A stretch of 23,444 bases of DNA from Macondimonas sp035325645 (GTDB lineage Bacteria; Pseudomonadota; Gammaproteobacteria; UBA5335), in contig DAOKZK010000037.1 of assembly GCA_035325645.1 (NCBI GenBank), positions 1-23,444 on the forward strand, written 5' to 3'. Position 1 is the first letter of the stretch, and each line of letters opens with the position of its first letter. This document shows positions 14,519 through 22,359 of this stretch, one piece after another. Position numbers and translations under genes: made by a program. A model generated the notes under the pieces. The model did no database searches and had not been told where the DNA came from. It saw only the letters and a program-made list of their open reading frames with translations.

Positions 14519-14553
14519 AAAACCCGCGTCCTGACGCGCTCGGGTTCAAACCC
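14519..14553 (-). promoter_or_regulatory. Attenuator-like hairpin set in the clpS leader
   Basis: On the minus strand the order is GGGTT (14553-14549), AACCCG (14546-14541), CGCGT/ACGCG inner arms, then CGGGTT followed by TT (14526-14519). The middle AACCCG can pair with either flanking arm. Pairing with the later arm gives a GC-rich stem followed directly by TTTT, like an intrinsic terminator. It ends about 20 nt before the clpS ATG. It might instead be the terminator of upstream lon. The structure is predicted by eye only. Confidence 0.4.
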
Positions 14554-14573
14554 TGCCGGCGCGCCAAGACCTT

Positions 14574-14602
14574 GGACTCTATTGTGGGCGCGCCGCCTGG
14601 GA
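14574..14602 (-). promoter_or_regulatory. Weak sigma-70-like promoter candidate for clpS
   Basis: On the minus strand TTTAAA and CACAAT lie 17 nt apart between lon and clpS, each matching consensus at 4 of 6 positions. If real, transcripts would begin shortly upstream of the attenuator-like hairpins at 14519-14553. Confidence 0.25.
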
Positions 14603-14621
14603 TTTTAAAGACCATCGGGGA

Positions 14622-14642
14622 CCAGGGCGGAAACCGCCCCGG
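14622..14642 (-). terminator. Hairpin downstream of lon, possible terminator without U-tract
   Basis: The 9-bp stem CCGGGGCGG / CCGCCCTGG with a TTT loop starts 29 nt after the lon stop. One pair is G-U on the minus-strand RNA but would be an A-C mismatch on the plus strand, so it fits a minus transcript. No run of U follows, so termination would be weak or factor-dependent. Confidence 0.4.
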
Positions 14643-14670
14643 TGGTTCCTCGCAGACAGCACGGACACCC

Positions 14671-17046
14671 CTATCTGGGCTCCGTCAGGGCTTGCGCCAG
14701 CGCATCATCGACGCTCTCCAGCCAGGAAAACGCCATCTGCTGGCGCACCGATTCGGGGATGTCCTCGAAGTCGCGGCGGTTGCGTGCCGGCAGCAACACA
14801 TGGGCGATGCCCGCCCGGTGCGCAGCCAATACCTTTTCCTTGATCCCGCCGACCGGCAGCACCAGCCCGCGCAGGGTGATTTCGCCGGTCATCGCGACGT
14901 CGGCGCGCACCGTACGGCCCAGAAAAAGCGAGGCCAGCGCGATGAACAGTGCCACACCAGCGCTTGGACCGTCTTTCGGAATCGCGCCGGCCGGGACATG
15001 CACATGGATATCCTGCCCTTCGAAGGCCGCCGGGTCGATGCCCAATGTCGTCGCGCGGGCCTTCAGCAGGCTCAGCGCAGCCTGGGCGCTTTCTTTCATC
15101 ACCTCGCCAAGTTGCCCGGTGAGGATCAGCCGGCCGCTGCCCGGCGCCCGACTGGCCTCGACGAACAGGATTTCGCCCCCTACGGGCGTCCAGGCTAGAC
15201 CTGTGGCAACCCCCGGCACACCGGTCCGCAAGGCAATCTCGGATTCGAAGCGTACCGGTCCGAGGATGGACGAAAGGTCAGCGGCATCGATCCGCAGGGC
15301 CTCGGTTTCACCCATGGCCACCTTCATTGCCCCATGGCGGCACAGCTTGCCCAGCTCGCGTTCCAGATTGCGACAGCCCGCCTCACGCGTATAGCCACCG
15401 ATCACCGCCTCGATCGCCGCATCGGTGATCTCGCATTGGGCCGCACTCAGCCCCGCCGATCTCAACTGGCGATCGAGCAGATAGCGCCGGGCGATCTCGA
15501 GCTTGTCTTCCTGGGTGTAGCCAGGCAGTTCAATTACTTCCATGCGGTCGCGCAGCGGCGCCGGAATCTGGTCGAGCACATTCGCCGTGGCAATGAACAT
15601 CACCCGCGACAGATCGAACGGCACTCCGAGGTAGTTGTCGCGAAAAGTGCCGTTCTGCTCCGGATCCAGAACTTCCAGCAAGGCCGCCGCGGGATCGCCC
15701 TGCACGCCACTGCCCAGCTTGTCGATCTCATCGAGCATCAGCACCGGGTTGCGGGTACCGGCCTTGCGCAGCGCCTGGATGATGTTGCCGGGCAAGGCGC
15801 CGATGTAGGTGCGCCGATGACCGCGGATCTCCGCCTCGTCGTGGACGCCGCCGAGGCTGACTCGTTCGAAAGGGCGCCCCATGGCGCGGGCGATGCTCTG
15901 GCCCAGCGAGGTCTTGCCCACGCCCGGCGGTCCCACGAAGCACAGGATGGGGCTCTTGCCCTCGGGATTGAGCTTGCGCACGGCGAGGTACTCGAGGATC
16001 CGCCGCTTGACCTTCTCCAGATCGTAGTGATCGGCATCGAGGATCGCTTTGGCCTCCGTGAGATCCAGATGTTCTTCGCTGAGGCGCGACCAAGGCAGCT
16101 CCACCATCCAATCAAGGTAGGTGCGCAGCAGGGCATATTCGGCCGCCCCTTCCCCCATGCGCTCCAGACGGCGCAGATCCTTGTTGACGGCGGCGAGGAC
16201 TTCCTCCGGCATGCCAGCGGCGGCGATGGCCTCGCGCAGCTCGCGCAGCTCATCCTCGCGTTCCTGCCCCTCGCCCAGTTCTTTCTGGATGCTGCGCATT
16301 TGCTCGCGCAACAAGGCCTCGCGCTGGCGGCTGTCGATCTGCTCCTTGGTGCGCTCGCTGATCTGGCGGGTGAGGCGCATGACCTCCACACGATGCGAGA
16401 GATGCTCGAGCACGGCATCGACACGCTGCTCGACGTCGGTCTGTTCGAGCAGCGCCTGCTTCTGGTCGGGCTTCAAGTCCAGATATCCCGCCACCAGGTC
16501 GGCAAGCGCGCCAGCTGATTCCATGCTTTGCACGGCGTGAACCAGTTCGGTCGGGGTCTGCGGCAGAAGCTCCAAGGCCTCGGTCGCCTTCTGTTTCAGC
16601 AGGATCAAGCGCGCCTCGAGCCCCGGGGAACGCTCGGGTCGGCTCTCCAGTCGCTCGATGCGGGCGAGCAGGAAGGGATGTCCGGGGATGAAGTCGATGA
16701 CCCGGAATCGCGCATCGCCTTGGCACACCAGATGATGCTTGCCATCCGGTGCGGTGACATAGCGCAGGATGTGGGCGAGCGTTCCGATGAGGTACAGATC
16801 CTCAGGTGCCGGATCCTCCTGTTCGGCATCTTTTTGCAGCAGCAGGCCGATCGGCCGACCGGTGCGGGCCGCTTCCTGGGCCGCAGCCAGCGACGCGGGC
16901 CGGCCGATCGTGACCGGATGGACGATGCCGGGATAGAGCACGAGATTGCGCACCGGCAGGATGATCAGCACGTCGTCGGCAAGCTGGATGGATGGAGTCT
17001 CCGACTCGTGGGCCAGCGGGGAAACGTCGTTTTCGTGATTCATCAT
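14671..17046 (-). CDS. lon: ATP-dependent protease Lon
   Basis: Hexameric AAA+ serine protease that degrades misfolded and regulatory proteins. The product has 791 residues (E. coli 784). The N-domain is LPVRNLVLYPGIVHPVTIGR (about 30-230), followed by a coiled-coil region. The AAA+ module has Walker A GPPGVGKTS, pore loop RTYIGALPGNIIQ and Walker B LMLDEIDKLG. The protease domain carries the catalytic Ser in PKDGPSAG and the catalytic Lys in GGIKEKVLAA. Two adjacent ATGs (17046, 17043) follow GAGGAG; the second has the better spacing of about 5 nt. It starts 6-9 nt after hsp20, so both should be expressed from the heat-shock promoter upstream. The classic clpX-lon-hupB setting is not seen, so a second lon elsewhere is possible. 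Confidence 0.96.
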   Translation of the reverse strand: MMNHENDVSPLAHESETPSIQLADDVLIILPVRNLVLYPGIVHPVTIGRPASLAAAQEAARTGRPIGLLLQKDAEQEDPAPEDLYLIGTLAHILRYVTAPDGKHHLVCQGDARFRVIDFIPGHPFLLARIERLESRPERSPGLEARLILLKQKATEALELLPQTPTELVHAVQSMESAGALADLVAGYLDLKPDQKQALLEQTDVEQRVDAVLEHLSHRVEVMRLTRQISERTKEQIDSRQREALLREQMRSIQKELGEGQEREDELRELREAIAAAGMPEEVLAAVNKDLRRLERMGEGAAEYALLRTYLDWMVELPWSRLSEEHLDLTEAKAILDADHYDLEKVKRRILEYLAVRKLNPEGKSPILCFVGPPGVGKTSLGQSIARAMGRPFERVSLGGVHDEAEIRGHRRTYIGALPGNIIQALRKAGTRNPVLMLDEIDKLGSGVQGDPAAALLEVLDPEQNGTFRDNYLGVPFDLSRVMFIATANVLDQIPAPLRDRMEVIELPGYTQEDKLEIARRYLLDRQLRSAGLSAAQCEITDAAIEAVIGGYTREAGCRNLERELGKLCRHGAMKVAMGETEALRIDAADLSSILGPVRFESEIALRTGVPGVATGLAWTPVGGEILFVEASRAPGSGRLILTGQLGEVMKESAQAALSLLKARATTLGIDPAAFEGQDIHVHVPAGAIPKDGPSAGVALFIALASLFLGRTVRADVAMTGEITLRGLVLPVGGIKEKVLAAHRAGIAHVLLPARNRRDFEDIPESVRQQMAFSWLESVDDALAQALTEPR

Positions 17047-17052
17047 GACTCC

Positions 17053-17469
17053 TCAAGTCGCCTGCACATGGCGCAACAAGCGGATCGACAGGCATCCGTC
17101 GACGATCTGAATCGGCTGCACGACCCAGGTGCCCGAAGGCAGGGCAATCTGGCGTTCGAACCGGCCGAAGGGAATCTCAAGGCGGTGAATGCGGCCGCGA
17201 CGCGCCTCCGGCGGAAGAACGCGCTCTCCGGAGATGCGGATGGCACCTCCTTCGAGCACCACCTGTATCCCGTCGGCCCGCACGCCGGGCAGGGCCGCCT
17301 GGATCAGCAGGCCTTCGGGCGTTTCCACAAGATCGACGGGCGGCGCCCAGCAGGGACTCTGCATATGACCGGCCACGGGCTCAAAGAAACGCCGCTGTAA
17401 CCGTTCGGCATGATCCAGAAGTCGCTGCGCCTCCGCCCACATCCAGCCGTTGAACTCATTCCTCGACAT
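17053..17469 (-). CDS. Small heat-shock protein, Hsp20/alpha-crystallin family
   Basis: ATP-independent holdase that keeps unfolding proteins soluble. The product has 138 residues. An N-terminal helix-rich part (MSRNEFNGWMWAEAQRLLDH) precedes an alpha-crystallin domain (about 50-130): PPVDLVETPEGLLIQAALPG, GGAIRISGERVLPPEARRG, EIPFGRFERQIALPSG and GCLSIRLL. The C-terminal I-x-I anchor of typical family members is missing, and the tail is short. Start ATG 17469 is set by AGGAGG 7 nt upstream. Longer upstream starts would lie inside the predicted sigma-32 promoter and are rejected. lon follows almost immediately, suggesting a holdase plus protease pair induced together. Confidence 0.92.
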   Translation of the reverse strand: MSRNEFNGWMWAEAQRLLDHAERLQRRFFEPVAGHMQSPCWAPPVDLVETPEGLLIQAALPGVRADGIQVVLEGGAIRISGERVLPPEARRGRIHRLEIPFGRFERQIALPSGTWVVQPIQIVDGCLSIRLLRHVQAT

Positions 17470-17495
17470 CGCCATTCCTCCTGTCATTGCGTGGA

Positions 17496-17524
17496 CCATG
17501 GGGACATCGGGTCCGTATATCAAG
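17496..17524 (-). promoter_or_regulatory. Sigma-32 (RpoH) heat-shock promoter for hsp20-lon
   Basis: Minus-strand CTTGATA (17524-17518), a 14-nt spacer and CCCCATGG (17503-17496) match the CTTGAAA / CCCCATNT consensus closely, with accepted spacing. The predicted start near 17489 leaves a leader of about 20 nt carrying the AGGAGG site of hsp20. Confidence 0.7.
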
Positions 17525-17678
17525 ATTCCTGCCCATGCGTTTGCATGGATTCATTATCCACAGCGGTCGGCGTCGATCCGATGGCGCGAGCGACAAAGCA
17601 TGGTGCACGAACGGAAGCTGCGGTGCTTGCCGTGGATCAAAGCAAGGCAGGCGCAGGGGGCGTCGGCGGACGGATTGC

Positions 17679-17705
17679 GCCTGGCCGGCGACGGGCGGGC
17701 CAGGC
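17679..17705 (-). terminator. Hairpin downstream of lysS, candidate terminator
   Basis: A perfect 8-bp inverted repeat, GCCTGGCC and GGCCAGGC, with an 11-nt loop begins 20 nt after the lysS stop. It lacks a U-tract. Position and strength suggest the end of the prfB-lysS transcript. The rest of 17525-17725 shows no gene that I can support. Confidence 0.45.
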
Positions 17706-17725
17706 TGTTGCATGAGCGGCGGGTT

Positions 17726-19443
17726 TCAGCCGCGGCTGCGCATGTGGGGGAAGAGCAGGACGTCGCGGATGGACGGCGCGTCGGTGAGCAGCATCACCAG
17801 CCGGTCGATGCCAATGCCCTCGCCCGCCGTCGGCGGCAAGCCGTGTTCGAGCGCAGTGATGTAGTCCGCATCGAAGAACATGGCCTCGTTGTCGCCGGCG
17901 TCCTTGCGCGCGACCTGCGCCTGGAAGCGCCGCGCCTGATCCTCAGCGTCGTTCAGCTCGGAAAAACCGTTGGCGATCTCGCGCCCGGTCACGAAGAACT
18001 CGAAGCGGTCGGTGACCTCGGGATCCGCGTCGCTGAGCCGGGCGAGCGGCGAGACCTCGGCGGGATAGTCCGTGATGAAGGTCGGCTGGATCAGCTCGTG
18101 CTCGACCGTCGCCTCGAACAGCTCGATCAGGAGCTTGCCCCAACCCGCCTGGGGATCGACCTGGATGCCCCGCGCCGCGCAGGCCTCGGCCAGATAATCG
18201 CGATCGCGCAAGCGGCCGGCCTCGAGCGCCGGATTGTGGCGCGCCACGGCTTCGGCCACGCTGAGGCGCTCGAACGGCTGACCCAGATCCAGCGCCATGC
18301 CCTGATAGGTCAGCGCCAAACCGCCGGTGATGTCCTGCGCCAGGCCGCGCAGCAGGGTTTCGGTGAGATCCATCAGGTCGCGATGGTCCGCATAGGCCTG
18401 ATAGAACTCCAGCATGGTGAATTCGGGATTGTGGCGCGTGGACACGCCTTCGTTGCGGAAATTGCGGTTGATCTCGTAGACCCGCTCGAAGCCGCCGACG
18501 ACCAGGCGCTTGAGATAGAGCTCCGGCGCGATGCGCAGGTACAGCGGCATGTCGAGCGCGTGGTGGTGGGTGACGAAGGGTCGCGCCGTGGCGCCGCCCG
18601 GAATGGGCTGCATCATCGGCGTTTCGACTTCCAGAAAACCGCGCGCGTCGAAAAAGCGACGGATGTGCTGGACGATGCGGCTGCGCGTCTGGAACCGCCG
18701 CGCAGCCTCGGGGTTGGCGATGAGGTCGAGATAACGCTGCCGGTAGCGCGTTTCCTGATCCTGCAGGCCGTGCCATTTCTCGGGCAGCGGCCGCAGNNNN
18801 NNNNNNNNNNNNNNNNNNNNNNNNNNNNNNNNNNNNNNNNNNNNNNNNNNNNNNNNNNNNNNNNNNNNNNNNNNNNNNNNNNNNNNNNNNNNNNNNGGTA
18901 GCGCGTTTCCTGATCCTGCAGGCCGTGCCATTTCTCGGGCAGCGGCCGCAGGGATTTCGTCAGGAGGTGCAGCTCGCGCACCCGCACCGACAGCTCTCCG
19001 GTGCGCGTCTTGAACAAGGTCCCCACCGCGCCCACGATGTCGCCGACATCCCAGCCCTTGAAGGCGCTGTAGAGCGCCTCGCCAAGCGCTTCGCGTTGCA
19101 CGAAGAGCTGAATGCGCCCGCTCATGTCCTGCAGGCTGGCAAAACTCGCCTTGCCCATCACGCGCTGGGCCATCAGCCGCCCCGCCACCGCCACCTCGAC
19201 GGGACCGGCTGCGAGCGCCTCATCATCCAGACCGCCATAGCGGGCGTGCAGGTCGCCGGCCAGCGCATTGCGCCGAAAATCGTTCGGGAACGCCTGCCCC
19301 GCCTCGCGCAGGCGAGCGAGCTTCTCGCGCCGCTGGGCGATGAGCGCGTTTTTCTCGGCATCGACGACCTCGGTCTGCGGCCCCGTCCCGGGCGGCTCGA
19401 TGCCTTGCGGCGACACGATTTGGACTGGACGTTCTTCGGTCAT
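17726..19443 (-). CDS. lysS: Lysine--tRNA ligase (class II), split by an assembly gap
   Basis: Charges tRNA-Lys. The gene is whole once the gap artefact is removed: the N-terminal anticodon-binding OB part (MTEERPVQIVSPQ, AGQAFPNDFRRNALAGDL, GRLMAQRVMGKASFASLQD) lies right of the gap and the catalytic part left of it. Motif 2 is FRNEGVSTRHNPEFTMLEFY, followed by motif 3 GEGIGIDRLVMLLTDAPSIR. Both sides carry the same 55 bp (18742-18796 and 18897-18951). Collapsing them and dropping the Ns removes 155 bp and joins LQDQETRY to RQRYLDLI in frame, giving 520 residues (E. coli 505). Left as is, the frame shifts. ATG 19443 has AGGA about 10 nt upstream. It follows prfB after 93 bp, the conserved prfB-lysS order. 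Confidence 0.95.
18797..18896. other. 100-N scaffold gap flanked by an identical 55-bp overlap
   Basis: Exactly 100 Ns lie between two perfect copies of a 55-bp segment of lysS. A round gap with a 55-bp end overlap is what a k=55 assembly gives when two contigs share one k-mer but are scaffolded and not merged. The most likely true gap length is minus 55 bp. Confidence 0.9.
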
Positions 19444-19536
19444 CACGAGTGCTTCCTGAAAACGGGGCGGGCGTCGCCGCAACGGCTCGCGACCCCGTCA
19501 AACATCATCGCATCCCGGCGCCGCGCGCCGGATGCG

Positions 19537-20644
19537 TCACAGGCCGCTCTTCAGGCTGGCCTCGATGAAGGGATCGAGATCGCCGTCCAGCACGGCCTGG
19601 GTGTTGGCAATCTCAACGCCAGTGCGCAAATCCTTGATGCGCGATTGATCGAGCACGTAGGAGCGGATCTGGTGGCCCCAGCCGATGTCGGATTTGTTGT
19701 CCTCCAGCGCCTGTTTTTCCGCCGTGCGCTTCTGCAGCTCGACCTCGTAGAGCTTGGCCTTGAGCATGGCCATGGCGCGGTCGCGGTTCTGGTGCTGCGA
19801 GCGCTCGGTCTGGCAGGCGGCGACGATACCGGTCGGAACGTGCGTGATGCGCACCGCCGATTCGGTCTTGTTCACGTGCTGGCCGCCGGCGCCGCTGGCG
19901 CGATAGACGTCGGTGCGCAGATCGGCCGGGTTGATGTCGATCTCGATGTTGTCGTCCACCTCGGGGGAGACGAACACGGCCGAGAACGAGGTGTGGCGGC
20001 GGTTGCCCGAATCGAAGGGCGACTTGCGCACCAGCCGATGCACGCCCGTCTCCGTGCGCAGCCAGCCGTAGGCATAAGGTGCTTCAACACGGAAGCTGGC
20101 GCTCTTGATGCCGGCGACTTCTCCGGCCGAGACTTCCAGGATCTCGACCTTGAAGCCGCGCTTTTCCGCCCAGCGCAGATACATGCGCAGCAGCATCTCG
20201 GCCCAGTCCTGCGCCTCGGTGCCGCCCGAGCCGGCCTGGATGTCGACGAAGCAGTTGGCGCCGTCGAGTTCGCCGGAGAACATGCGGCGAAATTCGAGCT
20301 GTTCGACCTCGCGCCGGTAGCGCGCCACGTCCTCGGCGATGCCGGCCAGCGCCGCCTCATCTTCTTCTTCGCGCGCCAGCTCCAACAGCTCCAGCGCATC
20401 GTCGATGCCCGCCGTCAGCCGGTCGAGGCCGTCGACCACCGCGAACAGCTCGGCCCGTTCGCGTCCCAGCTTGCGGGCGCGTTCGGCATCGTTCCAGACT
20501 TCCGGGACTTCCAGTTCGCGCTCGACCTCGGTCAGGCGGTCTTTCTTTTCCGCGTAGTCAAAGATACCCCCGAAGGTCGTTCAGGCGGGATCGGAGGTCC
20601 TGCAATTCCTGGCGCGGCAGGTTGAAATCGGTGAGATCGGCCAT
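19537..20644 (-). CDS. prfB: Peptide chain release factor 2, with programmed +1 frameshift
   Basis: Terminates translation at UGA and UAA. ATG 20644 (GAGGA about 5 nt upstream) opens a 28-codon leader frame ending in TGA at 20560-20558. Skipping the T at 20560 continues at GAC into 340 further codons, giving 368 residues (E. coli 365). Marks are the stop-codon reading tripeptide SPF (RKSPFDSG), the catalytic GGQ in GAGGQHVNKTES, NKSDIGWGHQIRSYVLD and the FIEASLKSGL end. The residue aligning with E. coli position 246 appears to be Ala (GIVAACQ), the more active form compared with K-12 Thr. RF2 level controls its own synthesis through the frameshift. A simple gene caller would start it too late, near 20439. 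Confidence 0.97.
20557..20575 (-). promoter_or_regulatory. RF2 autoregulatory +1 frameshift site
   Basis: Minus strand CTT CGG GGG TAT CTT TGA C: a Shine-Dalgarno-like GGGGG, then the slippery CTT codon, then a poor TGA-C stop context. This is the known prfB site, with CGG in place of E. coli AGG. Low RF2 leaves TGA unread, and the ribosome slips to GAC. Confidence 0.95.
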
Positions 20645-20678
20645 CGGATCCTCAATGGGGCACGGAGAAAAAGCGGGT

Positions 20679-20684
20679 ATTATA
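20679..20684 (-). promoter_or_regulatory. Consensus -10 box (TATAAT) for prfB-lysS
   Basis: A perfect TATAAT on the minus strand lies 34 nt before the prfB ATG, giving a leader of about 27 nt. No strong -35 is seen 16-18 nt upstream. The opposite strand reads TATTAT here and could serve the divergent small gene, but less convincingly. Confidence 0.5.
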
Positions 20685-20770
20685 CGCCTCCAGTCGTGAC
20701 CCTGGACCGGTCGGATCGACGACGACCCATGTTCAGTGCACGATCATCGAAGGATCCCAAGGAGACCGCC

Positions 20771-21103
20771 ATGCCGATGCCCCGTCATGTCTTTCGCTTT
20801 TCAGCCGTCCTTTTGCTCGGCCTGTTGATCAGCGACGCCTGGGCTGGCTCGGACGATACCTATCGCGCCGACCGGCGCCAGTCCGACCAGTTGGACCGCA
20901 TCGAGCAGGGCGTTCGCGAAGGCCGGCTCACCAAGCGCGAGGCCGAAGAGTTGCTGACGCAGCAGCGCCACATCGAAAACTATGAAAAGCACATCAAGGA
21001 AGACGGCCGCGTCACCTGGCGTGAACGAGCCCAACTTGAACGCAAGCAGGACAAGGCCAACCGCCATATCGCCGAGGAAACCGCCGACAGCCAGCGCCGC
21101 TGA
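20771..21103 (+). CDS. Small secreted, highly charged helical protein of unknown function
   Basis: The product has 110 residues: a Sec signal peptide (FRFSAVLLLGLLISDAWA, cleaved before GSDDTY), then about 85 mostly charged residues predicted to be helical. Two similar segments can be seen: DQLDRIEQGVREGRLTKREAEELLTQQ, and a second with the pattern IxEDGRVTWRERAQLERKQD, each with G-x-(L/V)-T-x-(R/K)-E. This pattern occurs in short periplasmic hypothetical proteins of proteobacteria. I know of no assigned function. Start ATG 20771 is set by AAGGAG 6-7 nt upstream; an upstream in-frame start at 20696 lacks support. It is divergent from prfB and 94 bp ahead of corA. Confidence 0.8.
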   Translation: MPMPRHVFRFSAVLLLGLLISDAWAGSDDTYRADRRQSDQLDRIEQGVREGRLTKREAEELLTQQRHIENYEKHIKEDGRVTWRERAQLERKQDKANRHIAEETADSQRR

Positions 21104-21197
21104 GAACCCCGTCGCGGCTGACCCACGCCAGCGTCCCGTCGGGTCCGGTCGACCGCCGCAACGACATTGATCAGGTGAGGCGCACGGGGGGACAACC

Positions 21198-22271
21198 ATG
21201 GCCCGATTGTTCAAAAAGCGCTATCACAAGCCCGGCACGGCCCCCGGCACCTACCATGGCGAGGGCCGGGCGGGCGCGGCACAGATGACCGCGCTGACCT
21301 ACGACGCGCATGGCGCACATCGGCGAGAGTCCCGGGGTATCGGGGACCTGCCGCACTGCAGACCCGGCGAACGGCTCTGGGTCCATCTCCAGGGGACACC
21401 CGACGCTCACCAGCTCAGTGCGCTGGGTACGCGCTTCGATCTTCATCCGCTGGCGCTGGAGGATGTGGCCAACACGGGCCAGCGCCCCAAGCTCGACCCC
21501 TACGAAGGCAATCTGTTCGTCACGCTGGGCATGCCCACGCTCGAAGGCGGAGAGCTGCACGTGGCCGAAATCAGCCTCTTTCTGGGATCCGATTTCGTCA
21601 TCAGCATCTGCGAAAACGCGCACGATCCCTTTGTCGAAGTGCGCAAGCGGCTGCTGAACAGCGGCGGCCGACTGCGTCAGCATGCCGCCGATTTTCTCTT
21701 CTATGCCCTGATCGACACCGTCGTGGACCACGCCTATCCGGTGCTGGAAGAGATGGGCGAGACCATCGAGGCGCTGGAGGTGGAACTGCTGGACCGGCCG
21801 GATCGGGATCTGCTCGGCCGTCTGCACGCCATCAAGCGCGAGCTGATTCTGTTGCGGCGCCAGATGTGGCCGGCGCGCGACCTGCTCTCACAGATGATGC
21901 GCACCGACCTGACGCTCCTTCATCCGGAAACGCGCGGCTATTTTCGTGATGCGCACGATCATGCGGTGCAGATCATCGATCTCATCGAAAGCTATCGCGA
22001 CATCACCGCATCCCTGCTCGACGTCTACCTTTCCAGCATGAGCCATCGCCTGAACGACATCATGCGCGTGCTCACCGTCATCACGACCGTGTTCATGCCG
22101 CTGACCTTCATCGCCGGCGTCTATGGCATGAACTTCGTCGTCAATGAGCACAGTTGGTGGGCGATGCCGGAAATCCGCACCACCTATGGTTATCCCGTCG
22201 TGATCCTGACAATGATCTTGATCGCGGCCGGCATGCTGGGCCTGTTCCGGCGCTATGGATGGCTCAAGTGA
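21198..22271 (+). CDS. corA: CorA-family magnesium/cobalt transporter
   Basis: Homopentameric inner-membrane Mg2+/Co2+ channel. The product has 357 residues. A large N-terminal cytoplasmic domain (about 1-290) contains HPLALEDVANTGQRPKLDPY and a long stalk helix (LEEMGETIEALEVELLDRPD onward). Two C-terminal membrane helices follow, the first ending in the signature GMN (FIAGVYGMNF), with a periplasmic loop before the second (YPVVILTMILIAAGMLGLF) and a basic C-terminal end. ATG 21198 has GGGGGA about 6 nt upstream. No magnesium riboswitch is recognised in the 94-bp upstream gap. It lies 88 bp ahead of the alcohol dehydrogenase. Confidence 0.95.
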   Translation: MARLFKKRYHKPGTAPGTYHGEGRAGAAQMTALTYDAHGAHRRESRGIGDLPHCRPGERLWVHLQGTPDAHQLSALGTRFDLHPLALEDVANTGQRPKLDPYEGNLFVTLGMPTLEGGELHVAEISLFLGSDFVISICENAHDPFVEVRKRLLNSGGRLRQHAADFLFYALIDTVVDHAYPVLEEMGETIEALEVELLDRPDRDLLGRLHAIKRELILLRRQMWPARDLLSQMMRTDLTLLHPETRGYFRDAHDHAVQIIDLIESYRDITASLLDVYLSSMSHRLNDIMRVLTVITTVFMPLTFIAGVYGMNFVVNEHSWWAMPEIRTTYGYPVVILTMILIAAGMLGLFRRYGWLK

Positions 22272-22359
22272 ACGCATCGGACCGTCCCCCGGCCACTCGC
22301 GCGCAAGACGACTCCGGAGGTGCCGCTGCACGCACAACCCGATTCGGCGAGGAGTCCAT

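Noticed and set aside
14492..14568. Possible tRNA: T-arm-like GGGTTCAAACCC and a GCGCGCCA end on the plus strand
   Set aside because: No matching D-arm or anticodon arm, an acceptor stem pairing only 5 of 7, and overlap with the clpS start. The pairs are better explained as hairpins.
15334..16518. 394-codon plus-strand open frame opposite lon
   Set aside because: Antisense shadow of the Lon AAA+ region without any recognisable domain.
18742..18951. Biological direct repeat in lysS
   Set aside because: The exact 55-bp identity with a 100-N spacer fits an unmerged contig overlap, not a real duplication.
18925..20625. 566-codon plus-strand open frame opposite prfB and lysS
   Set aside because: Shadow of two certain genes; it also begins inside the duplicated assembly overlap.
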